The position numbers were made by a program, and so were the translations under genes. Positions 11,851 to 22,744 of a stretch of DNA of 64,000 nt are shown piece by piece (position 1 is the first letter of the stretch; every line of letters starts with the position of its first letter). The notes under the pieces are model-generated. The model worked only from the letters and a program-made list of their open reading frames with translations. It was not told the DNA's origin and searched no databases. Source of the stretch: Pelecanus crispus (lineage: Eukaryota; Chordata; Aves; Pelecaniformes; Pelecanidae); NCBI RefSeq assembly GCF_030463565.1, contig NC_134643.1, positions 177,612,491 through 177,676,490 of the forward strand. Reading direction: 5' to 3'.

Positions 11851-14633
11851 TAAGGGAGTGTGACTGCAAGACTGAGGCAAAGGCAAAGTAAAAGCAAGAA
11901 TGCTTTCCTTACTGCAATCCAGGGACAGGGCATGGTTCTCCAGGGCTTTAAGGCAAGAAATAAAAATATAAATAAATACATAAAATGGATCCTCCTCTTC
12001 AGACAGCTACTAGTTCTTGGCCCTTTTTTCTCCCATCTTTGCATCTACAGACACCCATCCAGCTGCCCTTTTTTCACACCTGACTGTCCAGTTAAGCTTC
12101 TCTGTCAGCCTTGCTGTCATTCCTCTTTCAGCACATGATGTCAGCCCTCCTGCCATCTTGCTGTCACTCTTTTCAGATGGCAGGATTCACAGACCTTAGC
12201 TAACAGACCTGTTTGTGTATCGGAAGACAAATATTTGTCATACTTGCTTCTCATCCCCCATTAAAAATGAGCTTAGCTAAGAAGGAAAAGCCTGCCGGGG
12301 AAGTACTGACATTGGCTTTCTGTGCCAATGGTGTTCCAAAATATTGTTTTTTTCTTTTGCCTCTCCAAAAAGCTGAGAAGAATTGAGAAGTGAAGGATTC
12401 AGCTCTGATAGGGAATAAGCATACATATTCTATAATGGCTTTTCAAGTGCTTTCCTACATGTAGGTCAGTGAACAGCAGAGGTTTTTTGTCATTATTATT
12501 GTTTTGTTGTGGGGTTTTGGTTTGGGTTTGGGGTTTTTTTTCCCTACTGATCTAATGGTGTCTGAGCAGTAATTTTGCACCGCTGGGCAAAGGCAATAGC
12601 AAACTTGCTAACTGTGCATTTTTACACCGCTCCCCAGCACAAAAGCCACACCCCAAAGCACCCAAGTTGGCAGATTCTAAAATGCTTTTCAATTTAACAC
12701 CAAAATATTGCAATACACATTGTGTGAGCAGACCTTAGGTTAGCATTAGTTGGTATAGCGTGACAAACGAGAATGTGTAATTCTTGATCACAGCAAAGAA
12801 GAGTAAGAGAAACAGGTCCATACAGCAAATTCTTCCCATCATGGGTTCCCAATGTGTGAAACCTTTGCAGGATACGGATAACCCCTGGCTTCCATGTGGA
12901 ACTGGATTCTCAGAGGATGGAAGTTAGCAATGGTAAATCACCCCAGCTGAGTATCTCCTCCTCAATATAACAAGCTGTTTATTTATCCTGCTGCAAAAGT
13001 GTTCTAGGAAGTTGCCAAACAGGAAGGTGATCCTTGCCTGAAGTAATTTGCGATCTAAAGACTGGATCCTACCACAGCATCTGGTCTGAGGTTTTGAAGA
13101 GCTTTTACTCCCATAAGATTTCAAAAGGTATTCAGGAAGGCCACGTCTTACAGCATGCTGTAAGGTTTGGCTAAAATTGCCTGTAAACTAGTCTCAGGCA
13201 CTTAGCAAGTCTGTGTTACCTTAAAATATGGTAGGAATATGCTGCGGATAGGTGAACTGGAACTAGATGCACATGGACATGAAATTACATTAACAGACAT
13301 AAACATATCATACTGCAAATGAAAGACAATAACAATACTCCAAAAATAAAAAAAATATGCAAATCTTCCTTCCCATGGCCTGACCCATGAGTGTAGAGCT
13401 GCCAGAATGGATGGGTTAGTGCAACGGAGTGAACTGTGCTGCATCTATAGATCACAGACTTAAACCTGCTGCCACATACCTCTTTTCTCATGACAATTTA
13501 TTTCGCTTAAATAACCCCTGGCCACCCTTAAGTGAAAAGTGACGTTCTTTATATCTTGTTAATAGGTGGCATGATAAAGAAATAAGAACACATATCCTGT
13601 GTTATGCGAGTAAGGAGAATTTAATGCTGCTGGAGATTAGCTAGGTCTTTCTTTTTTAACTTGATTTTCCCAGAGCCCAAACATCCAGAAGTTTGTTTTT
13701 CTCCTTAATTCAGTCTCTGGTTTTACTGTCAGATTTTTTGAAGAGTTACATTTCCGGCTGGAATGCAATGTTTCAGTCACAGTGCATGGACATTGCAGAA
13801 TATTGCAAAGAATATTTGACCCCTGCCTTTTGTTTCCTAAGTGTATCCTTAGTGCCAAGTACTGAATAGACTAGCAGAATTGGGCATTGCTAAATGACAA
13901 CACTAAGTCTAACAGATCTGGATTTTAGTTAGTTAGCATACACTAACTACCTCGTGTGATGGCAGGAAATGACAGCTCCAAGGCTGAAATCAGATCCAGG
14001 CAGGTGGGCTCCTAAAGGGGCTCGGTGCAAACACAAATGTTGGCCGGTGTGGATGCAGCTGCAGCCACAGAGCCTAAGGTTGCAGAGGCCTTCAGACAAA
14101 AACCTGTAATTGTATTTAAAATTTAATGCATCCTACATATCATTATGCACACACATCACATACGATGTGTCATGTGTGATGATACATCAACACTGCCTGC
14201 ATCAGATAGATAAGGGCAATGAGTGCTGCGTATATAAAACACTAAGTATGGCATAGACGTCCAGACTTGCCTATGGCAAGACATTTCAGCAATTCTCAGG
14301 TGCGGGGTTTTTGTTCCTAAACAAACAGATCGACTAAGCCCAAGACATCTTTTTGAACTCCAGGATGCGGAGTTCCTGTGAGAGAGGAGAATCAGAGCAA
14401 ACAGCTTCTCCTTGCGAACTACGCAGATTGCTCCCCTCGCTGTGCGGAAGACAAGGGACGAGTTATCCGAGCCATCGGAGCAGATGCAGAAACCGGTGGA
14501 AAGGAGGAGATAAAAAGTCAAAGCTGAAAGATTGGCTAATAGAGAAAGAAGTGTTGTAACTGCTAAATCACCCCAACTGCTTTGCCAAACTTTGACATGC
14601 TTGATTTCCTGTGCTTAAATAATTTTTAGGCTT

Positions 14634-14668
14634 AAAAAAAAAAAAAAAAAAAAGGGGGGGGGGGGGGG
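14634..14668. repeat. Back-to-back A20 and G15 homopolymers
   Basis: Twenty A residues (14634-14653) are followed directly by fifteen G residues (14654-14668). Runs of this kind are error-prone in sequencing, so the exact lengths are not reliable. Confidence 0.85.
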
Positions 14669-14879
14669 ATGGAGGGAAGTGAGGAAAAATAACCAGCTGT
14701 TCCTTGTATAGTCCAGGAAACGTGTTTGATTTATTGCTTTAAGGTTATTTTTGAAGGGGCTGCCTGTGGCAGCCAGAGTGTCGGAGAAGTCACTGAGGCC
14801 TGTCCACTTGAAGGGCTCAAACTGTTTCCTGAACAGCCCTTCTTCACTCGTCACCTCCGACAGCTCTTATTGACAACGT

Positions 14880-15262
14880 GTGACTGGGGCCCCGGAGTGT
14901 TTTCAAGCCGCGGGGGGCCGGGGCGGACAATGGGGCTGTCAATTACCTTTTCCCCCGTTGTGAAAAGGGGGCCGCGCAACAATGCGCCCCGGCGGCGGGG
15001 GGTTGTGCCGCTCGGGGCCCGCGACCCCCGCGGCATTCACCGCCGGGACGCGGCGGTGCCGGCCCCGGCCCCGGGCCCGTCTCGGCCGGGCGAAGGTGTA
15101 GGTGCCTCCGTGGCGAGCTCCGAGGGGGCGGCGGGGGCTCCGCGCCGGGAGAGCCCCGCCGCCCTCCGCGCTCCGGCGGGGCGGGCAGGGGTCTGCCCCC
15201 CCCCCCAGCCCGCACCCGGGGGGGGGACGCCCACACCCGGGGGGGGACGCCCAGGCTGCTCT
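14880..15262. promoter_or_regulatory. Compact CpG island about 7.5 kb upstream of SPRY2
   Basis: Base composition switches abruptly from ordinary to very GC- and CpG-rich at about 14890 and back at about 15260. The island has many CG dinucleotides, G/C runs and a short direct repeat of 'cacccgggggggacgcccac'-like text at 15222-15253. Long open frames cross it on both strands, but these are the expected by-product of stop-poor GC-rich DNA and show no family resemblance. SOX-like ACAATG cores occur at 14927 and 14979. It could be an unannotated promoter, for instance of a non-coding RNA, or a CpG-island enhancer of SPRY2. The sequence cannot tell these apart. Confidence 0.5.
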
Positions 15263-15500
15263 ACCTATATTGTGCCTTTAAAAACTTCCTGTATGCCTTG
15301 ATCACTTGCTGAGAGGACTGTCCATCATACAGGCGCTTTGTCTGGCAGTCACTTCCATTTGAATTTGACTGACTGAGGAAGCCCGAGTTATTTGTAAAGA
15401 ACAACAAGGCTTTTCATTCATAATTTCAGTAGGGGGACAGGGTGCTAATGACTGAGCTTGAATAACCAGGGAATGTGGTATTCAAGGCAGGAAGAAGCCC
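15262..15500. promoter_or_regulatory. Candidate conserved non-coding element beside the CpG island
   Basis: The sequence on both sides of the island (about 14700-14880 and 15262-15500) is of balanced complexity, free of recognisable repeats and microsatellites, and unlike the decayed repeat-rich DNA around it. By eye this resembles conserved regulatory DNA. No alignment was possible, so this is inference only. Confidence 0.3.
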
Positions 15501-16985
15501 AACTGGCTGCCAAATGAGAGGAAGGGAGGGAAGGGGGGTGGTGGTGGTGGGGGGGGATGTAGGTGAAAGTGGCTGTGTGAAAAGGCAAACAATGAAATCG
15601 GGATCACACACATGTATACAAATACAAATCAGGTTCTCAAAAGGTGAGACAGGCAAAGATAGAAGCAGGAAGGAGAGCTGAGGAAATTCCCGTTTGTATT
15701 TCATTAACTTGCCTTCAGAATCAGCTTCTGCAATGCTAAAAACGAGGAGGTCCCAGCAAAAGGAAGCTTCCTTCCCTCCTGCCGCCCCCTCACCACGAGA
15801 AAACGCTTTAGCTCTCCTATACCTTTTTACTACGGAAAAAAACCTTGGGTTTGAAGTTGCGTTGAATGCAGATTTTGCCTTTGCTGCTTAAACTCTACCT
15901 CTGACAAAACATGAAAGCAGTAAAGCTAGCCTGGGCTGCGGCCCAGCACGTACCATCCGTACGTACAATTTTACGCACTGACTGTCTAAATACACATATT
16001 CTCTAAGTCTGCAAAGACCGTGTCTTCTTAAAAGTCAAACTTTACCTGACGCAAAATCTGTTCAAATAAGTAAAGGTTAACTCTACTTCTTATTGTCTGC
16101 AGTGAGATTTTGAATAAGGCATTAACAGAAATTTCCTTAGCTACGATGGGTTTTATAGAACCATAATTTGTGTCCCTGTGGGGAAAACAAACCTACAGAG
16201 CTAAGAAAGAAAATAAAAATTGAACAGCACATAGTTTGGAAAACATAATTGCTTTGACACGACGTAAGCCATCAGAAGTTGATATAATTTATGTCAATTT
16301 GAATTGTGTTGCAAGAAAGCAACAATACGAAAAATTAGAATACGTTTAACGGCTTAAACATTTAACCTCAAGAATGAAGGAAGTTTTCCAGTGGGCTTAT
16401 TTTGCAAGCTCATTCTGTCAGATGCAGTGGATTTATTGCGTATGTTTGTAATGCCATTTCCAGCACTTCCTTTAGCTTTTGTTAACTAGGACACCATCCT
16501 GGGAGCCGCTCTGGACAGCTGGATTCCCTCTGCGACCTGGAGCACTGCAGACTTTCACTTGGGCTCCAGAAGACATCAGGGGCCTGCTTAGGAGGAACAG
16601 CTCAGAGATTCGGCTTCTCGCTTAATTTCTGCCTTTGTCTCTGCGGGGCTTTTGAAAGTAATAGGCCTGCTTAAAATACAGGAAAAGATGATTACAAAAC
16701 CACAAATAAGATAGGAGTAACTACACCAGATGCAGAGACGGAAGTTTAGAGAAACTCTTTAATCAAGTGGTGGGAGTGGATGCTCCTGCAGAGATAACCT
16801 TGTTTAGATAACCAAACATTTTGTCCTCTTCCCTCTCTAAGTAAGATAAGTATAATTATCTAACAGTTCCTACTCTCTTTTAAGGTGTTCCGACTCTATT
16901 AGACACAGATTCTGAAATTTTAGTTGTGCAGAAAGACCCTGGAGCCCGCAAGGAATCACAATGCCATGGGTCTCCGTGTGAAGCA
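15500..16985. other. Intergenic, no gene seen
   Basis: Contains a G/T-rich simple patch at 15527-15557 and otherwise unremarkable sequence. No coding frame with family resemblance was seen on either strand. Confidence 0.55.
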
Positions 16986-16989
16986 GCGT

Positions 16990-17165
16990 GCACACAGTGG
17001 AGAGATTGGACTGGGACCTGGGACTCCTAGTTCTTGCTTTTCAGATAAGCTACTACTTTCTTTCACCCCTGGATTTTCTCACCTATAAAATGGACATAGT
17101 GACATCTCTTGTAAACTACTTTGAGATCTACAGAGAAAACTGTGGTAGGGTACCCAGCATTTTAA
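16990..17165 (+). mobile_element. Ancient MIR-type SINE (amniote CORE-SINE), near full length
   Basis: The order of landmarks matches the amniote MIR family. A tRNA-like head reads 'agagattggactgggacctg' at about 17000-17020. The central text 'ctcacctataaaatggacat' (17079-17098) corresponds to the MIR 'CTCATCTGTAAAATGGGGAT' block. The tail 'aaactactttgagatctaca' (17112-17131) corresponds to the 'TAAAGCGCTTTGAGATCTAC' block of the sauropsid version. Copies are old and degenerate, so the ends are approximate. Confidence 0.7.
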
Positions 17166-19765
17166 CTCTCATTGTTGATATTGCCATTATAATCAGGAAA
17201 ATAAAGACAGTCCTATGCAGATCTGACAGCAGGATCAAGGTCCTTCACAATTTTTTTTGATCGATGCAACCATACAAACAGTATTTTTTATTGTGTTCTG
17301 ATTTTCAGGGAAATGATGGGGAAACACGAGTTTTTATTTTCCTTTTAATGCAAAATTCATTCATCTCTAGGAAACAATTCTGTTTTGCACACATCACCTC
17401 TGCTTTCAGGATGTGCTTGTGTGCCACTCAGATGAATACAAGCCTTTCACAACTGCGGAAAATAAAAATAGTCTCGGCACATGGGAGAAAGATGATACAA
17501 ACTTTAACAATTGCTCAATCTGCTTGGTTTTGTTTGCAGCAAAATCTGTGAGTCTTACTTGTACATATCTCTTGGCTGGCTTGCAAGCTATATGCTACCG
17601 ATCGCTAATCTCTCGGCCGTGTTTGTTTGAACTCCAGCCTACAGTGAAGAAAGGTACCTTACGTTCTGGGATCAGAGTAGCCGTCACAGCATGGAGGTCC
17701 ATGCACTTCCAAGAAGAGCAGGCATCTGCACTTTTCCAGCTACATTGCTTACTGTACCCAAGATATTAATTTACCTTTCCACTACATAGCTGTTTAGAGC
17801 TAGTTTGGGTATCTCTACATCAGTGGTTTTCTAACCGTGATCTGTGGATTCCTATGGATTACTTCTAAATGGGAGGTCTTATAATTTATAATTTTCTAAA
17901 AAAGTCTGCACTTTCCTTATGATTTTTTTTCTCTTCTAAAGCATAGAAAAAGTCTACAGACTGAAGGAGACTGAATACTACTGCTGCAAACCACAGTAGA
18001 GATGTGATAAGTCTCTTCGTAAAACATTCTTGTTCCCAAATATCCTGTAACTGCTAACACTGACCTCTTCCGTTTCTTCTAAATCACTTTAATCCCAGGT
18101 CAACACACAAGTGTCTGCATCCTGCTACAAAATATTTTGGGAATTTCCAAACTAGCACTTAGTTACTAACCTTTTAATAGGCAATCAGTTAATTTTGCAT
18201 AAAATTCTAGTATAGTCAAGTCCAGTGTTATCTAGCCTCTAATTTGAATGAGGCTAGAGAGTGCAGTGTTTCAAATGCTGACAGACATGGCTTGTCTGTG
18301 CTGTCATTCTCATGATTACTTCTACCAAAGCAGTCAAAAATGTTAGGAGGAAAATCCTAGGACAAAAAAAATACACCATAAAAAGCCTGCTATAATACCA
18401 GTTTAGCAAGTAAACTGCACTTATTCCTGTCCACACCAAATTGTCCCATTTTTGAACATTTGATTTTAAGGTATTCGAGAAGAGAGAACTAATTATAAAA
18501 TGCATTGTGTAAACTGGGAAGGTTTATAAAGTTGAATTCCAAAAAACCAATGCTGATTTTATCAAGGACACAAATATAACCAAATAACATTGAACGACAC
18601 ATCAAAGAGCATACTAGCTTTATTAGAACAATTTATATGCAAAAGCTCCACATTATATTATAAGTACTAAATGTCTGTATTCTTTAGTATAATTTCAGAA
18701 GGATCAGGAAAGGGATTTGTTATTTTTTAAGTTTACATAAATATATTTGGTATTCAACAAGAAAATATTCTCCTGGCAACTGTCCCTCCATATACTAGGG
18801 CAATCATCAGATGGGATAAATTACACAGGATCTGGCCTATATCACCTTTAAGGAAGGTGGTGATCATTAGCTAGATCTGAATAATAGTAGTTTAATCCCA
18901 GAAGATCTGGGCAACACTACAAGCAGGAGACCAAATACCAGCAGCTGCAGAGCATGTGTATTCCCAACCAGAGCAGCAGATATTTATTCTATTTTTCACA
19001 TTTAACCATGCTACTCCCTGTCCCACCAGAGTGGGTTCCCAGTAGCACACCGAATGTGTTGCCTTCCTTCTTTTTCCCTTCTTAAGGAATTCTGGGATTT
19101 CCTTCAGGTAACCTACAGTGAAAATCACAAAAGTAAAACTAATGGTACTGAGTCAGGGACCTACTTTTCTTCATTAAAAATGTCCAACGGTTCACAGTAC
19201 GGTGACTTTGACCTCTCTGTTTCTCTCTATGATATATCTAAGTGTCCTTGTCTGCCCTGAGAATCTCAGTGAAACATCAGTAGGCAAAAAGCTTCACAGC
19301 TAATCACAAACTAGTTTAAAAAAAATCCTATAATTCTCTTACGTACATTACCTTTTTCAAAGTCACAAACATGAAAGACAATCAATTAAAGGTTTAAGTT
19401 TCTAAGGAAATACTGGGCATTAGAAGCAGTGTGCAGCCAAACAGTCCTTTCAGAATCAATATCCTTATATCACTGCATTAAGTCATGAGATAATGCACAA
19501 AATGTTCTGAAAGTCAGCAAAATTTACTGCACTTCCATTCCCTTGTGAGAAGCAGTTCCTTATGAATGAACTTCCCTTTATTTTGCAAAAAGGAGAAAGT
19601 ACAACTTGTTTTCAGGTCCTGGGTCTGAAAACTAAACCAAGTAAAACCTGGGACAATTTGAGGATGTTGTAGAAAAGTTTCAACTATTTCAGAAGAGTCT
19701 CTCTCATGTCATAGACCACACTCTGCCCAGCCCTTCGCCTGAAGTCACTGGAATTGCTACTAATC
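17165..19765. other. Intergenic, no gene seen
   Basis: No supported gene. A possible old DNA-transposon-like fragment begins at 17818. Elsewhere the sequence is AT-rich and unremarkable on both strands. Confidence 0.55.
17818..17900 (+). repeat. Possible 'CAGTGGTTCTCAACC'-type old repeat
   Basis: The text 'catcagtggttttctaaccg' followed by 'tgatctgtggattcctatgg' resembles the head of an old interspersed repeat common in reptiles (consensus-like CAGTGGTTCTCAACCGTGGTCCGTGGACCCC). The identification is from memory and the length is uncertain. Confidence 0.35.
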
Positions 19766-19767
19766 TA

Positions 19768-19843
19768 ATCTATCATGAACACATACATATATATGTGTAT
19801 ATAAACATATATACACATATATATGTATGTGTTCATGATAGAT
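19768..19843. repeat. 76-nt perfect inverted repeat (36-bp arms, 4-nt loop)
   Basis: The left arm is 19768-19803 and the right arm 19808-19843, separated by the tetraloop 'aaca'. I paired the arms base by base and found no mismatch. The outer half of each arm has mixed composition (starting 'aactatcatgaacac' in effect, mirrored by 'gtgttcatgatag'), so this is not just a self-complementary TA microsatellite. A 21-nt piece spanning the inner left arm, loop and inner right arm (19793-19813) recurs at 19842-19862, giving a third partial arm. RNA from either strand would fold into a long miRNA-precursor-like hairpin, and the DNA could extrude as a cruciform. Confidence 0.9.
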
Positions 19844-19900
19844 GTGTATATAAACATATATATGTATGTATATGTGTGTGTACACACATATATACACAAC
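19843..19900. repeat. TA/TG/CA-rich microsatellite beside the hairpin
   Basis: An alternating purine-pyrimidine run of TATATG, TGTG and CACA blocks includes a 14-nt palindrome centred on GTAC (TGTGTGTACACACA). It adjoins the hairpin and probably formed by the same slippage or template-switch process. Confidence 0.75.
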
Positions 19901-19978
19901 AGCTACGTTCCTCTGCTGAGAATGAACTAAAGACCTTCATCTCCAAAAAGCAAGATCTGCTTGGGTTAAAAGCATTAA

Positions 19979-20690
19979 AAAGAAAAAAAAAAAAAAAAAA
20001 ATCATGCAGTGGTTAGAGCAAACCACTAGGGGAAACATAGTCACATGCATTAAGCCACTGTCCCTGACAGAAAGGTGAAATGTGAGTGATAGATGCAATC
20101 CTGCGACAGCTGGTTCCAAGGAATCATCCAATTAAACAAACACCTGAGAACTGAGCTTTGAGATTCCAACCCGACAGCAAACAAACAAACAAGCACTTAT
20201 TTTTGCCTATTTGTGCATTATCTATTGATCACCTTTGTGCAAGTTAAGTTTGGGTACAAATCTTTGCAGGTTTGGTGCTTTTCTTTCAAACTCGGCAGTA
20301 GTAGGACGCTGTATGCTTGGGGTTTTTCTGTTGTGGCGGGTTTTTTTTCTTTGCTATAAGACATTGACACTTCACCATTTTGCACGCATGACTGGCTGTG
20401 CGGATAAAAATAGCTTCACTGTTTTCATATCTGTCTTTGGGACTACTCGCTGTATTAAGTGTATACACCTGTACTTGAGAACTGGTATATAAATTGCCGA
20501 TCGGACTACTGACCAACAGATTTAAAAATGGTGTTACGAACTTTACAGTTTAAACACTCTTCATATACTCAGTATAAACACTGATAAATAATCTAGTAGA
20601 CCTTTCCCATGTGTGTAGGCTTGCACAAAGAGTTCTTCACCTATTTTTGACTTTGCTCTGTGGGAGGAAGTGATTTTTCTCTTTCCGCAG
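19979..20690. other. Intergenic approach to the SPRY2 CpG islands
   Basis: An A-rich run lies at 19979-20001. It is followed by 'cagtggttagagcaaacca' (about 20007), which loosely resembles the head of a MIR SINE. The remainder shows no gene or repeat I can name. Confidence 0.45.
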
Positions 20691-20699
20691 CGAAGCGAA

Positions 20700-21270
20700 G
20701 ACCGTGTCTTCTCTCTCGCAGGTATTTCAACCTATGCTCGTCCCTCACAGCCGAACGCCGTGGCTTTCCTCGCTGACACAGCGCCCGCAGCCCACACACG
20801 GGGCACACCTCCGAGGATGCCCCGGTCTGTCCCCAGCGCATCCACCGGCGCGCCCCGCAGCGCGACGCCACGCCGCTGGGTGCCCCCTCCCGTGGGGAAA
20901 ACCCGGGGGAAGGCCCGTGGGGGCTTCCTCACCCCCTTCCCCTGCCCGCCGCGGGCGCTGCCCGCCGCCGGGGGGGTGGCCGCAGGGTGGCCGTGGCCCC
21001 CTCTGGCGGGGGAGAGCGGCCCCGCCGCCGCCCCCGTGCACCGGCACCTGGGGCGAAACCCGGCCCCGCGGCTCCAGCGGCGGGGCTGCCCCCGCGGCTC
21101 CAGCGGCGGGGCTGCCCCCGCCCCGACGGGCATTTTGCTCCGTCTGCGGCTCCTGCGGGGGCGGGGGGGCGGAGGGGGGGTGCAGGACGGGCGCCTGGGC
21201 CCCGAGCCCCGTCCCCGCCGAGGCGGCAGCAATTTTGTGCAGGGTAGGGGCTGGCGAAGCCCGCGTGAAA
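20700..21270. promoter_or_regulatory. CpG island upstream of SPRY2
   Basis: This is dense CpG sequence about 1.5-2 kb upstream of the proposed transcription start. A direct tandem repeat of 'ccgcggctccagcggcgggg' is visible at 21064-21117, two adjacent copies. Several long frames cross the island on both strands; their Pro/Arg/Gly/Ala-rich composition is typical of GC-rich non-coding DNA. It probably belongs to the regulatory domain of SPRY2. Confidence 0.6.
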
Positions 21271-21877
21271 GGAAAGAAGAAGGTAGACCCGTATAGCTCA
21301 GGCTATACCGTCAAGCAACGAGGGAAAATAATTTGCAGGTTCAGAACCTTACTGTGGCAGAATGGGTATTTGCGCGTAAAACTACGAAAAGCTGAAGGCC
21401 GGCCGTGTAAGACACGGCCCTTTTAATTTCCCCGTTTTTATTGAGAATGACCACCTCCTTCACAAAGCGGCGACTAGCAGGTGTAGAAGAGGAAGTGCCC
21501 GCAAAATTGCCTCAAGTAGTAAAAAGGGCAAAAAGGGCCGGTGGGGTTTTTGCGCAGGGGACCGGTCATGTAAATAATGCAATGCATTACTGCCTTACCC
21601 ATCGTGTGTATTTTAAGCAGTGGCACATGCGACACGGCTATATTCGTGCTCGGTGCATGCCTACGCGGATGCGCTGCTTTGCGCGCTTACAAGCTCTCCG
21701 TCGGCGCGAGATGCGCGGGCCCAGCCGCAGCGGCCCCGTCGGTGATTTCGGCTCGTACAAAAGGGACCGAGCAGTGGCCGTGGCAGGAAACGCCCAGAAG
21801 ACAAACAGTCACGTTTGTGAGCCGCTCGCAGACCGTGTCCCCCCACACGAATGGGAATTAATTAAAAACAAAGTTTT

Positions 21878-21880
<3 letters not shown>
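21270..21880. other. Spacer between CpG islands
   Basis: The sequence has mixed composition with intermediate CpG content. It shows short inverted motifs such as 'ggccgtgtaagacacggcc' at 21401-21419 and no recognisable gene. Confidence 0.5.

Positions 21881-21908
<28 letters not shown>
21879..21908. repeat. T30 homopolymer
   Basis: Thirty consecutive T residues separate the spacer from the promoter-proximal CpG island. This could be the remnant tail of a minus-strand retroelement, but I see no element body next to it. Confidence 0.8.
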
Positions 21909-21909
<1 letters not shown>

Positions 21910-21914
21910 GCCTC

Positions 21915-22660
21915 TCCAAACAAAACCCACCCCTCCGCGCAGGCGGGGAGACCCCGCGGCTGCCCGGGACGCCGCAGCTGCCCGAGGCGCGGAAAGCACC
22001 GCGCCCCTCCGCGCTGTCAGCGGCCTCTCCCGCCGCTCCGCGGGCCCCGCTCCGCGCCCCGCGGGCCCCGGGGCCGCCCCCCGCCCCGCCGGATCGCGTT
22101 ATTCCGCGGGACAATGCCCCACGCACTCACCCTCCCTCCTCCCTGCGCGGCCAGGGACCGACTGCTGGGGGGGGGGGGGGGGGGGGCAGAAAGTGTAAAC
22201 TTTTATTCCACTCGCTTAAAAAAACGCGGGGGGAGGGAAGCACCTGGAAATGGGTCTCCCGAAAGCCCGCAGCGGCGGCGAGAGCGTGCCTTCCCCCCCC
22301 CCCCCCGCCTAGGGAGAAGCGAGCTCCCCTCGGCTCCCCTGCAAACCTATCGCCGCCTGCCTCTGCATAAACACACGAGCACAAAAGCAACGCCAAGCGT
22401 CGTGTGACCGCGCACGGAGGAGCCTCCTGTGAAAACAGGCTGCGGCGAGGCCCCGGCGGCGGGGCTGCGGGGCTCCCCGCGAAGCGCAGCGCAGCGCAGC
22501 GCAGCCCCGGGCAGGGCAGGGGCAGCGGCAGCGGCAGGGCCCGGGGCCGGGGCCGGGGCCGGGGCCGTGCGGGCGCAGCAGCAGCGGCGGCGGCGGCGCT
22601 GCCCTTTTGAATGCCTCCCGCAGCTCGGAGCGCTGGCAGGGCGCTGGGAGCGCCAGTGAA
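21915..22660 (+). promoter_or_regulatory. SPRY2: Promoter-proximal CpG island of SPRY2
   Basis: A long CpG island runs directly up to the proposed core promoter. It contains a G20 run (22167-22186), a C14 run (22293-22306), GCAGC repeats (about 22483-22505), GGCAGC repeats (22519-22537), four perfect GGGGCC units (22543-22566), and CAG and GGC triplets (22574-22599). Such an island is expected at a broadly expressed developmental signalling gene. The G-runs could form quadruplexes on the plus strand. Confidence 0.7.
22543..22566 (+). repeat. (GGGGCC)4 hexanucleotide repeat
   Basis: Four exact GGGGCC units give four G4 tracts separated by CC, a minimal G-quadruplex pattern. It lies about 170-190 bp upstream of the proposed transcription start. 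Confidence 0.9.
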
Positions 22661-22675
22661 TGTAGCCCCGCAGAG

Positions 22676-22741
22676 CCAATGAGCTGGGACCGGATGCGAT
22701 ATATCCTCTGGGACAACAACTGCTCTGTTCCTCCTCAGATC
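22676..22741 (+). promoter_or_regulatory. SPRY2: Candidate SPRY2 core promoter
   Basis: A CCAAT box lies at 22676-22680 and a TATA-like GATATATCC at 22698-22706. An initiator-like TCAGATC is at 22735-22741, with its A at 22737. Order and spacing fit a class II core promoter starting transcription near 22725-22740. A CRE-like TGACGCCA follows at 22746-22753. The start site is inferred from motifs only; CpG-island promoters often start at several positions. Confidence 0.5.
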
Positions 22742-22744
22742 CAC

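Larger units (their letters stand above)
2380..14600. other. Intergenic stretch upstream of SPRY2
   Basis: No convincing gene. Frames in this interval are under 150 codons, lack family resemblance and have no CpG-rich promoter. Contents: a fragment at 2990-3040 and another at 11795-11850 that share a decayed 'caaaattcccrttgacttya' core; a small nested hairpin at 6304-6349; a G12 run at 8025-8036; a GA-rich microsatellite at 8157-8186; G/T-rich low-complexity patches at 4823-4912 and 12480-12545; and a possible old repeat at 11300-11400. The remainder shows nothing I can name. Confidence 0.6.

Noticed and set aside
14726..15301. 191-codon frame across the upstream CpG island
   Set aside because: Pro/Gly/Arg/Ala-rich composition, overlapping frames on the other strand and no family resemblance; expected from stop-poor GC-rich DNA.
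20007..20080. Possible MIR SINE head after an A tract
   Set aside because: Only about 15 bases resemble the family and the core block is missing.
20670..21426. Overlapping frames of up to 240 codons on both strands
   Set aside because: They follow CpG density, overlap one another in several phases and show no domain; non-coding CpG island.
21879..21908. T30 as the tail of a processed pseudogene on the minus strand
   Set aside because: No gene-like body or target-site duplication next to it.
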